A DNA stretch of 48,690 nucleotides from an uncultured Acetatifactor sp. (GTDB lineage: Bacteria > Bacillota > Clostridia > Lachnospirales > Lachnospiraceae). Made by a program: the position numbers and the translations under genes. Shown here in pieces: positions 31,675-41,631 of the stretch. The notes under the pieces were generated by a model. It was not told where the DNA came from. It made no database searches and was given only the letters and a program-made list of their open reading frames with translations. The stretch is from contig CAJUIA010000032.1 in assembly GCA_910586485.1 (NCBI GenBank), positions 1 through 48,690 on the forward strand, given 5' to 3'. How positions within the stretch are numbered: the stretch's first letter is position 1; the number at the start of each line of letters is the position of its first letter.

Positions 31675-33960
31675 TTTGCCCTGCACATAAGCAAACTCGG
31701 CCTCCAGCGTATCGGGAACCGGAGTACCGCTGTTGCGGAGCTTTTGGCGGAAGGTATTTAAATGGTGAAGCCGCTGTCCACGCAGGACCTTCTGGCGGCT
31801 CATGACCTCCGTATAGATCGGATTCTGCTCCATGGTTGCCGCAAGCTCGGCGGGGAAGGGGCAGTAGGTCAGCAATATCCTTCTTGCTACCTTGTTCAAT
31901 CTGGGTGAGCCGGCACCTTCGAAGAGGATCCAGATTATATAATCCCGCACAAACATTTCCTTGAAGCTGTTCTTTGCACGCTGGAGGCTGTTGCGTATCC
32001 GCTCCTTTGCCTCCGCGGAAAGCTCCTGATTTTTCCTGTAGAACTGTATATAGTCGAAATATTCGCTGGTGAGGGAGCGCTCGGAAACGTCGTTCCATCT
32101 GCTGCTTTGGATGCGCTTGCACATTTCCCAGCGGAATTCACCGGCCAGCCGTACCATGGTGGTGCTAAGGTCTTCCATGTGGAAGATGGAAAAGAACATT
32201 CTGCCGGGGGAGTTGCGCTTTTTCCCTTCGATTTCCTGCCACATAACGCCGCGGATGCCCACGTTGGGCATGAGGATAATGTCCGGCAGGAATTCCAGAT
32301 GGATCGTCTCTTTTCCCATAATCTCCATGTTGTCGTAATCCATGCTTTCCCGGTAGAAGGCGGAATAGTCGATGGACTTGATCTTTTCCAGCGCCCGATG
32401 GGCCTGGGTGGTGGTGACAAAGGAAGGCTTCAGGTCCTTCAACACGTTGTCGGAGGCGAAGAGAGGGCAGAAGGTGGTAACACGGCCGCAGGTCATTTTG
32501 TTGACCTGCGGGAACAGATTCTCCATCTCAAAGGCAACCTTGCTCATGGGATCCTTTTCCAGCTCGGTAAACTGGGCGGCGGTGATATGATGGCCTGCCT
32601 TCTGCTTGTGCAGGTAATCTGTATAGTCCTCGTCGAATTCGTTCCGGCTGGGACTTTTATCGCCGTTTAAGATAGCCAGCAGCCAGTGATATAAGGTGTA
32701 GACTCCAAGGGAGCTTTGATCCTCCATGCCGCAGGCAAGATCGTAAAGAGTGGCACAGTTTGCCGCCCCGGCCAGTTCTTCATCCACATAGCCGAAGTAA
32801 AGAAACATTTTTACGGGTACGGGGATGCTGGCAGCGTTTAGAGAAGCCTTGAATATACTGGTATAGAGGGCATAAAATTCATCCGTGATCTGTCTTCTGA
32901 GCCGGACGGCAAAGTCCTCCGTGGAGGTTTTATCTTCCAGGTCCCTGTAGGCCGCTACATGCTCTCTGAAGCTGTTGCCTTTTTCGGCATCGAAATCCGA
33001 AAATCCCAAAATGGTATCCAGGGAGCCCGCAAGCTTCTGCATGATGGCAGCGCTTGCGCCGTCGTCTGCGGTCTCGGTATCCAGCCGTTCGCTGCTCGCA
33101 GAAGAAAGACTGTTCCGAAAGGCATTGATTCGGGAAGACACTCTCGTCTTATTTAAGGAGGGATCATTTTCAAACTGCTTAATGATGCGGTCAATATCGT
33201 TAAGCAGGGCACCGGAATCCTCACTGTTCTGGCCTAACCGGTTATACAGGGAGGTAAAAAACTCAAATAGATCATTCCCAGAGGAACTGAAATAGTATCC
33301 GGCAATATTTGAGCAATAGTTCATCTGTTCTTCCAGCACGGTAAAGGTTCTGCGGAAGTCAAGGCTTCCTTTACGCAGCATGCCTAAGGATACACCGGGC
33401 TCCAGCATAAAGCTTTTGGAGTCCACACCGGTGCTGGAATAAATATGCTGCAGCCCCACATAATAGGAATTCAGCCACATATCCGCAGTATCCCCGCCCA
33501 TATGGGCGGATATTTCTGCCAGCCCTTCCAGCTCCTGGGGCTGGATATGGTATCTGCTGCAGAGAGAGGTGTACTTTGCGTAATCATCCATCAGATTCTG
33601 GTGCAGACCGGTGCAGTTCATTTCGGAGCTGAAGCTTAATTCCAAAAGGATATTGATCTGATGAAACAGGGAGACCAGAAACAGTCGCGCTACATCAGGG
33701 TGCTTTTGCAGCAGCTCATCCAGAGCCTCCATGCCGTTAAAACGATAGGTTAAAATAACGGTTTCCTCCAGGGCGCTATAGCCCAGAAAGTGAATTTCCG
33801 AACACAGCTCGCAGACACCGATCACATCGCCCTTTCCCAGCTGATACGTTCCGCCGGGGTACTCCACCAGGACCTTGCCCTTTGTGATCAGATGAAACGC
33901 GGTCATGGGCTGCCCGCTGTTGTAGATACGTTTTCCTTTTTCTAATGTAATTCCTGCCAT
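31669..33960 (-). CDS. Cyclic-nucleotide-binding-domain protein with large uncharacterised C-terminal region
   Basis: Product of 763 residues, the only large minus-strand gene here. Residues 1-110 look like a cNMP-binding beta-roll (KGKVLVEYPGGTYQLGKGDVIGVCELC.. TYRF), with the helical segment that follows in CRP-like proteins. The phosphate-binding cassette lacks the conserved FGE..R pattern, so it may bind another ligand or none. The remaining ~650 residues are helical, soluble and unlike any family I recognise; no HTH, kinase, cyclase or membrane segment is visible. An AAGAGG ribosome binding site precedes the start. Its stop codon lies in the arm of a palindromic element. It faces a divergent small gene across 33961-34169. 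Confidence 0.75.
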   Translation of the reverse strand: MAGITLEKGKRIYNSGQPMTAFHLITKGKVLVEYPGGTYQLGKGDVIGVCELCSEIHFLGYSALEETVILTYRFNGMEALDELLQKHPDVARLFLVSLFHQINILLELSFSSEMNCTGLHQNLMDDYAKYTSLCSRYHIQPQELEGLAEISAHMGGDTADMWLNSYYVGLQHIYSSTGVDSKSFMLEPGVSLGMLRKGSLDFRRTFTVLEEQMNYCSNIAGYYFSSSGNDLFEFFTSLYNRLGQNSEDSGALLNDIDRIIKQFENDPSLNKTRVSSRINAFRNSLSSASSERLDTETADDGASAAIMQKLAGSLDTILGFSDFDAEKGNSFREHVAAYRDLEDKTSTEDFAVRLRRQITDEFYALYTSIFKASLNAASIPVPVKMFLYFGYVDEELAGAANCATLYDLACGMEDQSSLGVYTLYHWLLAILNGDKSPSRNEFDEDYTDYLHKQKAGHHITAAQFTELEKDPMSKVAFEMENLFPQVNKMTCGRVTTFCPLFASDNVLKDLKPSFVTTTQAHRALEKIKSIDYSAFYRESMDYDNMEIMGKETIHLEFLPDIILMPNVGIRGVMWQEIEGKKRNSPGRMFFSIFHMEDLSTTMVRLAGEFRWEMCKRIQSSRWNDVSERSLTSEYFDYIQFYRKNQELSAEAKERIRNSLQRAKNSFKEMFVRDYIIWILFEGAGSPRLNKVARRILLTYCPFPAELAATMEQNPIYTEVMSRQKVLRGQRLHHLNTFRQKLRNSGTPVPDTLEAEFAYVQGKV

Positions 33961-34010
33961 AATATCCCATACCTCTTAAAAAATTAGTCATAGCAATCCA
34001 GCATATATAT

Positions 34011-34016
34011 AGTATA
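34011..34016 (-). promoter_or_regulatory. Putative -10 of the cyclic-nucleotide-binding gene
   Basis: TATACT on the minus strand, about 50 bp before the start. No good -35 is visible. The AT-rich divergent gap 33961-34169 shows no other clear feature. Confidence 0.35.
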
Positions 34017-34169
34017 CACCCAACCCGGCAGATAAGTCTATGCAATTTTATGCTGTACTTTTAACAAAAATATGCTAAAATAAAAATACATATGTGTCAC
34101 TTTTTGTTTTAAGGCAATTTTGAGGACATGGAAGAGAAACAGAAACTACGTAGAGAGGAAGCGGCAATC

Positions 34170-34637
34170 ATGAGTCAGGATATAGAATACAGGCAGCAGC
34201 TGCTGGCGGAATATAAGAAGGAGGTAATCCCCCTTTTGCGGTATATTCCCTGGTTTGAAAGTAATGAGGGACAACCCGGCAGCAGAATGTATCAAAGTCC
34301 TGAGGCATCGGAACACGCCATCGGCATTCCGGTGTATGATGCCACACTGCTTAACTTTGTTAAGGAGGCGTCCAAGACTTCCCTGATGGATAGAAATTAC
34401 TGCTATACCTATACGCGGGGCAGGATCAAGACGCATGATGATGAAAGAAGGGCGATTGCCCAGGCGGAGCTGAAGGATTGGGATGTTTTACGGGGAATCC
34501 TCTCAAAATATGTGATGGGAGGCATGACGAAAAGCGCGCTGTGGGCACAGGGAGTGCAGGAAAATCTTTTTTTGCTTGTACTGAAAAAGATGCAGGAGAT
34601 TATCGAGTACTGGGACCGGCCTTTGGATATACGATAG
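34170..34637 (+). CDS. Uncharacterised protein
   Basis: Product of 155 residues from the ATG at 34170, ten bases after GAGGAA; an in-frame ATG at 34128 with GAGG close by is an alternative that adds 14 residues. It contains KKEVIPLLRYIPWFES near the start and a helical C-terminus (MTKSALWAQGVQENLFLLVLKKMQEIIEYWDRP). The opening vaguely recalls DUF6508, but I cannot support that. It is divergent from the cyclic-nucleotide-binding gene and 14 bases before a TetR regulator, so it may be co-transcribed with the regulator and purL. Confidence 0.65.
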   Translation: MSQDIEYRQQLLAEYKKEVIPLLRYIPWFESNEGQPGSRMYQSPEASEHAIGIPVYDATLLNFVKEASKTSLMDRNYCYTYTRGRIKTHDDERRAIAQAELKDWDVLRGILSKYVMGGMTKSALWAQGVQENLFLLVLKKMQEIIEYWDRPLDIR

Positions 34638-34651
34638 AAGAGGAGTAAAGC

Positions 34652-35236
34652 ATGGGAGAGAAATCAATACAGAAGAAGAAGTATATTCTGGAGACGGCCA
34701 GGAAGGTCTTTGTGGAAAAGGGCTTTAAAAAGGTGACCATGAAGGATATTGTAGAAGCCTGTGACATCAGCAGGGGCGGTCTCTATCTGTATTTTGAAAG
34801 CACCAGCCAGATTTTTCAGGAAGTGATGAGGCTGGAGAGCGAAGAGACGGACGACGTCTTTTCCGACAAGATTACCGAGGATGCCACTGCGGCCGATATT
34901 CTGATGCTTTTTTTGCAGGAGCAGAAAAAGGAGCTGCTGCGCAGGGAGGATACCCTGACCCAGGCGATTTATGAGTTTTATTTTGAAAATCAGCCCGGCA
35001 GGAAAAATAATATTTTGAAAAAGCAGTTTGACTCTGCGGTAAAGATTATCGAGAAGCTGATTGAGATCGGCGTGGATAATGGAGAATTTTACTGTGAGGA
35101 CTGCCAGGGGACGGCCAGAAATATTATGTTTGTCCTGGAGGGCTTGAAGATTTCGGCCCAGACAATCGGCATTACCGCGGAAACGGTGGAACGGGAGATA
35201 GAGTTTATTTTGAAATATTTAGGGCTGGAGGTATAG
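34652..35236 (+). CDS. TetR/AcrR-family regulator
   Basis: Product of 194 residues. It has a typical N-terminal TetR HTH (ILETARKVFVEKGFKKVTMKDIVEACDISRGGLYLYFES), then an all-helical ligand-binding domain. AGAGGAG precedes the start. It lies 10 bases before purL. No palindromic operator is obvious in the short gaps around it, and its target is unknown. Confidence 0.9.
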   Translation: MGEKSIQKKKYILETARKVFVEKGFKKVTMKDIVEACDISRGGLYLYFESTSQIFQEVMRLESEETDDVFSDKITEDATAADILMLFLQEQKKELLRREDTLTQAIYEFYFENQPGRKNNILKKQFDSAVKIIEKLIEIGVDNGEFYCEDCQGTARNIMFVLEGLKISAQTIGITAETVEREIEFILKYLGLEV

Positions 35237-35246
35237 GAGGAAGCAA

Positions 35247-38200
35247 ATGGGAAACGTCAGACGCATTTATGTGGAAAAAAAGGAGCCCTTCGCCGGAAAG
35301 GCAAAGGCACTGGGGGAGGAAATCCGTAATTATCTGGGAATCCGGGTGGAAGGCGTGCGGGAATTCATCCGCTACGACGTGGAAAACATATCAGAGCCGG
35401 TGTTTGAGACAGCCTGTAAAACGGTCTTTTCCGAGCCGCCGGTGGATGATTTATACCATGAAGAAATAGAGCTTCCGGCCGGTGCGCGAGTATTCTCCGT
35501 GGAATTCCTGCCGGGCCAGTTTGACCAGAGAGCAGATTCTGCGGTGCAGTGTGTCAGATTCTTAAATGAGGATGAAGAGCCCGTTATTCGCACGGCTGTG
35601 ACCTATGTGATTCTTGGGGACATTTCTGAGGAAGAGTTTGCCAGGATAAAGGCATACTGCATTAACCCCGTTGACTCCAGGGAGACGGGAAGCAAAAAGC
35701 CGGATACCCTGATTACCGTATTTGAAGAGCCGGCGGATGTGGCCGTTCTGGAAAACATGCCGGGACGCAGAGACTTTGTGGACATGCCGGAGGCGGAGCT
35801 GAAGGAGCTTTATGATTCGTTGGGGCTGGCCATGACCTTCAAGGATTTTCGGCACATTCAGAATTATTTTGCGGGAGAAGAAAAGCGCAATCCTACCATG
35901 ACGGAGATTCGGGTGCTGGATACTTACTGGTCCGATCACTGCCGGCACACCACCTTCTCTACGGAGCTGACGGACATAGAGTTTGGCGAAGGCTACTACC
36001 GTTCGCCCATCGAGACTACATACAGGAGCTATCTGGATACCAGAGAAGAGATCTTTGGGAATCGTCAGGATAAATTTATCTGCCTGATGGACCTGGCCCT
36101 GATGGCCATGAGGAAGCTGAAAAAGGACGGCAGGCTGGAGGACATGGAAGAATCTGATGAAATCAACGCCTGTTCCGTTGTGGTGCCGGTGGAGATGGAT
36201 TACGGGGACCGGAAGGAGACCGAGGAATGGCTGGTATTTTTTAAAAACGAGACCCATAACCATCCCACGGAGATCGAGCCCTTCGGCGGCGCGGCCACCT
36301 GTCTTGGCGGGGCGATCCGGGATCCTTTGTCCGGCAGGGGCTACGTCTATCAGGCCATGCGCGTGACCGGGGCGGCGGACCCCACGGTCCCTGTGGCGGA
36401 TACCTTAAAGGGTAAGCTGTCCCAGAAGAAGCTGGTGCGGGGGGCGGCGGACGGCTATTCCTCCTACGGAAACCAGATCGGTCTGGCCACCGGTTTTGTA
36501 AAGGAAATTTATCATCCCAATTATGTGGCCAAGCGCATGGAAATCGGGGCGGTGATGGGCGCGGCGCCCAGACGCAACGTAATCAGGGAGACCTCGGACC
36601 CCGGAGATATAATTATCCTGCTGGGGGGACGTACCGGCCGGGACGGCTGCGGCGGCGCAACGGGCTCATCCAAGGTACATACGGAGCAGTCCATCGAGAC
36701 CTGCGGCGCGGAGGTGCAGAAGGGCAATGCGCCCACAGAACGGAAGATACAAAGGCTGTTCCGCCGCGAGGAAGTGAGCCGTTTGATTAAAAAATGCAAT
36801 GATTTCGGGGCGGGCGGTGTATCCGTAGCCATCGGCGAGCTGGCGGACGGGCTGAGAGTGGATCTGGACAAGGTGCCCAAGAAATATGCGGGCCTGGACG
36901 GCACGGAGCTTGCCATCTCCGAGTCTCAGGAGCGGATGGCCGTGGTGGTGGACCCGAAGAATGTGGATCAGTTTTTAAGCTATGCGGCAGAGGAAAATCT
37001 GGAGGCTGTGGCCGTGGCTGTAGTCACGGAGGAACCCCGGCTGGTGCTGAACTGGCGGGGAAAGAAGATTGTTGATTTAAAGAGAGCTTTTTTGGACACC
37101 AACGGCGCTCATCAGGAAACTGCCGTCAAGGTGGAGATACCGGATGAAAAGGAAAATTATTTCAGGAAAATTTCCGTTCCGGCAGCAGCAGAAAAGCTGG
37201 AGGCAGGAGATGTAAAGGGCGCCTGGCTGGCCCTGTTAAATGATTTGAACGTATGCTCACAAAAAGGGCTGGTGGAGATGTTTGACGCCTCCATCGGGGC
37301 AGGCAGCGTGCTGATGCCCTACGGCGGGAAGCATCAGCTGACGGAGACCCAGGCCATGATTGCCAAGCTGCCCGTACTTAAAGGTAAGACGGATACCGTT
37401 ACCATGATGAGCTTCGGCTTTGACCCTTACCTTTCTTCCTGGAGCCCTTACCATGGGGCCATCTACGCGGTGCTGGAATCCATGGCAAAGATTGTGGCCT
37501 CCGGCGGAGACTTTACAAAGATCCGCTTTACCTTCCAGGAATATTTCCGCAGGATGACGGAGGATCCGGCGCGCTGGAGCCAGCCCTTTGCGGCTCTGCT
37601 GGGAGCCTATGATGCCCAGATCGGTTTCGGTCTGCCTTCCATCGGCGGCAAGGACAGTATGTCCGGCACCTTTAACGATATTGACGTGCCCCCCACTCTG
37701 GTTTCCTTTGCGGTGGACATTGCAAAGAGCGGGGATATTGTGACGCCGGAGTTAAAGAAGGCGGGCAATAAGCTGGTGCGTTTTGAGATTGAAGCGGACG
37801 AATATGACATACCCAAATATGAAAGGGCAGCAAAACTTTACGGATATATTCATGAGCTGATGCAGGAGAAAAAGGTGTTTTCTGCTTATGCGCTGGATGC
37901 AAGAGGCATGGCGGCAGCTATATCCAAGATGGCTTTCGGAAACAGGCTGGGGGTACGGATGGAAGCCGATGCGGATGTGCGGGAGCTGTTTGAGAGCAGA
38001 GCCCTGGGGAATCTTCTGCTGGAGGTTTCCCCGGAGACGGCGCAGGAGTGCCTGGACGCAGGCTTCCGCAGCTGGGTATGCGGCACCGTGACAGAAGAGC
38101 CTGCCTTTGTGTATGGCGACGTAAGGATTACCATGGATGAGGCCCTGGAGGCATGGACCTCAAGGCTGGAGAAGGTATTTGCCACCAAGGCCGTGAAGGG

Positions 38201-39071
38201 AACGGAGGCCGTGGAAAGCCCGCTGTACAAAGCGGAGCCCGGCAGTGTTTATGTGTGCAAAAACAAGGTGGCAAAGCCCACCGTGTTTATCCCCGTGTTT
38301 CCGGGCACCAACTGTGAATATGACAGTACAAAGGCTTTTGAGAGTGCCGGAGCCAATGTGGTCACAAAAGTATTCAGAAATTTAAGTGCGTCGGATATAA
38401 GGGAATCGGTGGAGGAATTTGAGAAAGCCATTGGTCAGGCGCAGATTATTATGTTCCCCGGCGGCTTTTCGGCGGGTGACGAGCCTGACGGCAGCGCCAA
38501 ATTCTTTGCCACCGCCTTTCGGAACGCAAAGATGCAGGAGGCGGTGATGAAGCTCTTAAATGAGCGGGACGGCCTGGCGCTTGGCATCTGTAACGGCTTC
38601 CAGGCCCTGATTAAGCTGGGACTGGTGCCCTGCGGGGAGATTACGGGACAGGATGAAAACTCGCCTACGCTGACCTTTAACACCATTGGCCGCCATATTT
38701 CCAAGATGGTTTATACCAGGGTGGTGTCCAATAAATCTCCCTGGCTTCAGGGAGCGGAGCCGGGAGCAGTTTACTGTAATCCCGCTTCCCATGGGGAAGG
38801 GCGCTTTGTGGCAGACAGAGAATGGATTGACAGGCTGTTTGCAAACGGGCAGGTGGCAACCCAGTACGCGGATCCGGAGGGCAATGTGTCCATGGATGAG
38901 GAATATAATATAAACGGCTCTTACAGCGCCATTGAAGGCATTACGTCTCCCGACGGGCGGTGCCTGGGGAAGATGGCTCATTCTGAGCGTAAGGGCAGAT
39001 ACGTAGCCATGAACATATACGGGCAGCAGGATCTGAGAATCTTTGAGTCCGGTGTCGGGTACTTTAAGTAA
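35247..39071 (+). CDS. purL: Phosphoribosylformylglycinamidine synthase, fused PurL-PurQ type
   Basis: Product of 1274 residues. It converts FGAR to FGAM using glutamine and ATP. The N-terminal ~200 residues correspond to PurS-like and linker regions. The two synthase halves follow (NPTMTEIRVLDTYWSDHCRHTTF, ETHNHPTEIEPFGGAATCLGG, then FGLPSIGGKDSMSGTF). The C-terminal ~240 residues form the class I glutaminase with Cys in LGICNGFQAL and His in ASHGEGRF. Bacilli use separate PurS, PurQ and PurL. This single-chain form is usual in Proteobacteria and in several Clostridia. AGGAGGAAG precedes the ATG. Confidence 0.95.
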   Translation: MGNVRRIYVEKKEPFAGKAKALGEEIRNYLGIRVEGVREFIRYDVENISEPVFETACKTVFSEPPVDDLYHEEIELPAGARVFSVEFLPGQFDQRADSAVQCVRFLNEDEEPVIRTAVTYVILGDISEEEFARIKAYCINPVDSRETGSKKPDTLITVFEEPADVAVLENMPGRRDFVDMPEAELKELYDSLGLAMTFKDFRHIQNYFAGEEKRNPTMTEIRVLDTYWSDHCRHTTFSTELTDIEFGEGYYRSPIETTYRSYLDTREEIFGNRQDKFICLMDLALMAMRKLKKDGRLEDMEESDEINACSVVVPVEMDYGDRKETEEWLVFFKNETHNHPTEIEPFGGAATCLGGAIRDPLSGRGYVYQAMRVTGAADPTVPVADTLKGKLSQKKLVRGAADGYSSYGNQIGLATGFVKEIYHPNYVAKRMEIGAVMGAAPRRNVIRETSDPGDIIILLGGRTGRDGCGGATGSSKVHTEQSIETCGAEVQKGNAPTERKIQRLFRREEVSRLIKKCNDFGAGGVSVAIGELADGLRVDLDKVPKKYAGLDGTELAISESQERMAVVVDPKNVDQFLSYAAEENLEAVAVAVVTEEPRLVLNWRGKKIVDLKRAFLDTNGAHQETAVKVEIPDEKENYFRKISVPAAAEKLEAGDVKGAWLALLNDLNVCSQKGLVEMFDASIGAGSVLMPYGGKHQLTETQAMIAKLPVLKGKTDTVTMMSFGFDPYLSSWSPYHGAIYAVLESMAKIVASGGDFTKIRFTFQEYFRRMTEDPARWSQPFAALLGAYDAQIGFGLPSIGGKDSMSGTFNDIDVPPTLVSFAVDIAKSGDIVTPELKKAGNKLVRFEIEADEYDIPKYERAAKLYGYIHELMQEKKVFSAYALDARGMAAAISKMAFGNRLGVRMEADADVRELFESRALGNLLLEVSPETAQECLDAGFRSWVCGTVTEEPAFVYGDVRITMDEALEAWTSRLEKVFATKAVKGTEAVESPLYKAEPGSVYVCKNKVAKPTVFIPVFPGTNCEYDSTKAFESAGANVVTKVFRNLSASDIRESVEEFEKAIGQAQIIMFPGGFSAGDEPDGSAKFFATAFRNAKMQEAVMKLLNERDGLALGICNGFQALIKLGLVPCGEITGQDENSPTLTFNTIGRHISKMVYTRVVSNKSPWLQGAEPGAVYCNPASHGEGRFVADREWIDRLFANGQVATQYADPEGNVSMDEEYNINGSYSAIEGITSPDGRCLGKMAHSERKGRYVAMNIYGQQDLRIFESGVGYFK

Positions 39072-39097
39072 GTGAGCAGATACAGAAAGGGGCGGCG

Positions 39098-40336
39098 ATG
39101 CCGCAAAGGGTGAAGGTTATGTTAATGGTTTTGGTGCCGCTTTTTGACGAGAATATGGCAGTGAAGGCATACTCCATCTTCTCACAAAAGGATAATTATT
39201 TCTTAAATCCCATGCTGCTGGGAACCGGTCAGAACGACGGAACGGCAATGGTGGAAGGCCTGGAGCTGATCGAGAGTATGGGCATTGAAACGCTTTCCGA
39301 GGACAAGGAGATATTTGTGCCGGTGGGAAATATTTCCGTTTTTTCGGACGTGGAGAGCCAGTGCGGCGCCCCTCATCAACGGATTGTATTCCTGATCGAC
39401 AATACCATTCCGCCGGTAGCGGCTTATATCAACCGTCTGCGGGAGCTGAAGGCAAAGGGCTATAAGCTGGCCGTGCGGAAGCTGGCTGTGTCTGATTTCG
39501 GGAATTACACGGAGATCATGAAGCTGACGGATTATGTTTTTCTGAACAATAAGAAGATTGCCATCGAGAAGGCCAGGCTTTACTTTGGAAAGCTGTATCC
39601 GCAGATTAAGCTCTGCGCAGGCGGCATTGATTCGATGGAGACCTACGAGGCCTTAAAGAAGACCGGCGGTTATCAGCTCTACGAGGGAGAATTTTACCGG
39701 GTGCCGGTGACAAAGGGAGAGCATGTGGTGGCTCCCCTGAAGGTAAACTATATTGAATTACTGAATGTGGTAAATGACGCGGACTTTGATCTTTTAGAGG
39801 CGGCCAATGTCATCGGGCGGGATACGGCTTTTACCATCTCCCTGCTGCAGATGGTAAACCGTATGACGGTGAACGCCGGTATTACCACCATCCGCCATGC
39901 CGCGGCCATGCTGGGTCAGAAGGAACTGAAAAAATGGATTAATACGGCGGTGGCCAATAAGCTGTATGCGGACAAGCCCAGCGAGATTACCAGATTGTCC
40001 CTGTTGAGGGCAAAATTCGCGGAGGGTCTGGCGGCGGCCTTCGGGCTGGAAGATAAATCGGAGGAGCTGTTCCTGATGGGGCTGTTTTCGGTGCTGGACG
40101 TGATCCTGGAAAAGAGCATGGAGGAGGCGCTGGATATGGTGATGGTGGGAGATGAGATCCGGGATGCCCTGACGAAGGGTCAGGGGCCTTGTGCCACGGT
40201 ATATGAGTTCATGAAGCAATATGAGAACGCAAACTGGCAGGAGGTTTCCAGACAGCTTCTGCTGGTGGATGTGAGCATAGACTATGTTCATGACGCTTAT
40301 GTAAATGCACTGAAGTGGTATAAACAGCTGGTGTGA
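39098..40336 (+). CDS. Degenerate EAL / HDOD signalling protein, YuxH-like
   Basis: Product of 412 residues if started at 39098 after AAAGGGG; a start at 39119 (MLMVLVPLFDENMAV) matches the family N-terminus better. The first half follows the EAL-like barrel of YuxH proteins (VPLFDENMAVKAYSIFS) but has lost the EAL and metal-binding residues, so cyclic-di-GMP hydrolysis is unlikely. The second half is an HDOD domain (LLQMVNRMTVNAGITTIRHAAAMLGQKELKKWI). Such proteins usually act as signalling scaffolds. It sits between purL and carA and ends at a terminator. Confidence 0.78.
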   Translation: MPQRVKVMLMVLVPLFDENMAVKAYSIFSQKDNYFLNPMLLGTGQNDGTAMVEGLELIESMGIETLSEDKEIFVPVGNISVFSDVESQCGAPHQRIVFLIDNTIPPVAAYINRLRELKAKGYKLAVRKLAVSDFGNYTEIMKLTDYVFLNNKKIAIEKARLYFGKLYPQIKLCAGGIDSMETYEALKKTGGYQLYEGEFYRVPVTKGEHVVAPLKVNYIELLNVVNDADFDLLEAANVIGRDTAFTISLLQMVNRMTVNAGITTIRHAAAMLGQKELKKWINTAVANKLYADKPSEITRLSLLRAKFAEGLAAAFGLEDKSEELFLMGLFSVLDVILEKSMEEALDMVMVGDEIRDALTKGQGPCATVYEFMKQYENANWQEVSRQLLLVDVSIDYVHDAYVNALKWYKQLV

Positions 40337-40360
40337 AGGGCGGAAAGATTCTTAACTTAA

Positions 40361-40396
40361 GGCGGTGGGTTTTTAAAAGCTCATCGCCAGGTTTTT
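40361..40396 (+). terminator. Terminator after the HDOD-protein gene
   Basis: GGCGGTGGGT (40361-40370) pairs with GCTCATCGCC (40379-40388) using G-T pairs, followed by TTTTT at 40392-40396. Confidence 0.65.
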
Positions 40397-40434
40397 GCAG
40401 AGAAGTCGTAAACAGTATCTGACGGGAGGACAGG

Positions 40435-41631
40435 ATGAAGGCTTTTTTGATTTTGGAAGACGGTACAGTTTTTGAAGGGACCCACATTGGCGTGCAAAAG
40501 GAGGTTGTCAGCGAGATTGTGTTTAATACCTCGATGGCGGGATACCTGGAGGTTTTGACCGATCCCTCATACGCGGGGCAGGCGGTATGTATGACCTATC
40601 CGCTGATCGGTAATTACGGTATCTGCAGGGAGGATATGGAATCCCTGCGGGCCTGGCCGGATGCACTGCTTGTAAGGGAGCTTTCCCGCATCCCCAGCAA
40701 TTTTCGCAGTGACTGCTCCCTTCAGGAGTTTCTGGAGGAAAACGACGTGCCGGGCATCGCCGGCATCGACACCAGGGCGCTGACCAGGATCCTGCGGGAA
40801 AAGGGTACCATGAACGGCATGATTACCACCAATCAGGCTTATGATCTGGCCGGGATCCTGCCCCTGCTGAAGGCGTATACCATGGGGAATGTGGTGGAGA
40901 AGGTAACCTGCCGGGAAAAATATGTGGTAAAGCCGGCAAAAAGCCTTGCAGAGAACGGTCCCCTTTCCGGCGCGGCCAGATTTGACCGGAAGGCCTATGA
41001 GAGTGGCGCCAGGGAGCCAAGGCCTTCTCTGGTAAAGAAATTAAACGGTGAGGGCTTAAGAGTGGCCCTGATGGATTTCGGGGCCAAAAAGAATATTGCC
41101 CGTTCTTTGGCGGAGCGAGGGTGCGAGGTGACGGTGTTCCCGGCGTTTACGCCTGCGGAAGAGGTGATCGCCATGCAGCCGGACGGCATTATGCTCAGCA
41201 ATGGGCCGGGAGACCCCAAGGAATGTACTGCCATCATCGAAGAAATAAAAAAGCTCTGTGCCACGGATATACCGATTTTTGCCATCTGCCTTGGGCATCA
41301 GCTGACGGCCCTGGCCCATGGCTGTGATACCCATAAGCTGAAATACGGCCACCGGGGCGGTAATCATCCCGTGAAGGATCTGGCCACTGGCAGGGTGTAT
41401 ATTTCCTCCCAGAATCACGGGTACGTGGTGGATACGGAGGGACTGGATCCCAAGGTTGCGGTTCCTGCCTTTATCAACGTCAACGACGGCACCAATGAGG
41501 GCTTATCCTATACCGGGAAAAAGATTTTTACGGTGCAGTATCATCCGGAGGCCTGTCCTGGCCCTCAGGATTCCCGTTATCTGTTTGACAGATTCATTGA
41601 CATGATGAAAGGAGAAAGCTGCAATGCCTAA
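40435..41631 (+). CDS. carA: Carbamoyl-phosphate synthase small (glutaminase) subunit
   Basis: Product of 398 residues. It releases ammonia from glutamine for CarB in pyrimidine and arginine synthesis. The N-terminal domain starts KAFLILEDGTVFEG. The class I glutaminase domain has its nucleophile Cys in FAICLGHQLTALAHG and the His/Glu pair in QYHPEACPGPQD. It has a GGGAGGA ribosome binding site. The stop overlaps the carB start by 8 bases. Confidence 0.96.
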   Translation: MKAFLILEDGTVFEGTHIGVQKEVVSEIVFNTSMAGYLEVLTDPSYAGQAVCMTYPLIGNYGICREDMESLRAWPDALLVRELSRIPSNFRSDCSLQEFLEENDVPGIAGIDTRALTRILREKGTMNGMITTNQAYDLAGILPLLKAYTMGNVVEKVTCREKYVVKPAKSLAENGPLSGAARFDRKAYESGAREPRPSLVKKLNGEGLRVALMDFGAKKNIARSLAERGCEVTVFPAFTPAEEVIAMQPDGIMLSNGPGDPKECTAIIEEIKKLCATDIPIFAICLGHQLTALAHGCDTHKLKYGHRGGNHPVKDLATGRVYISSQNHGYVVDTEGLDPKVAVPAFINVNDGTNEGLSYTGKKIFTVQYHPEACPGPQDSRYLFDRFIDMMKGESCNA

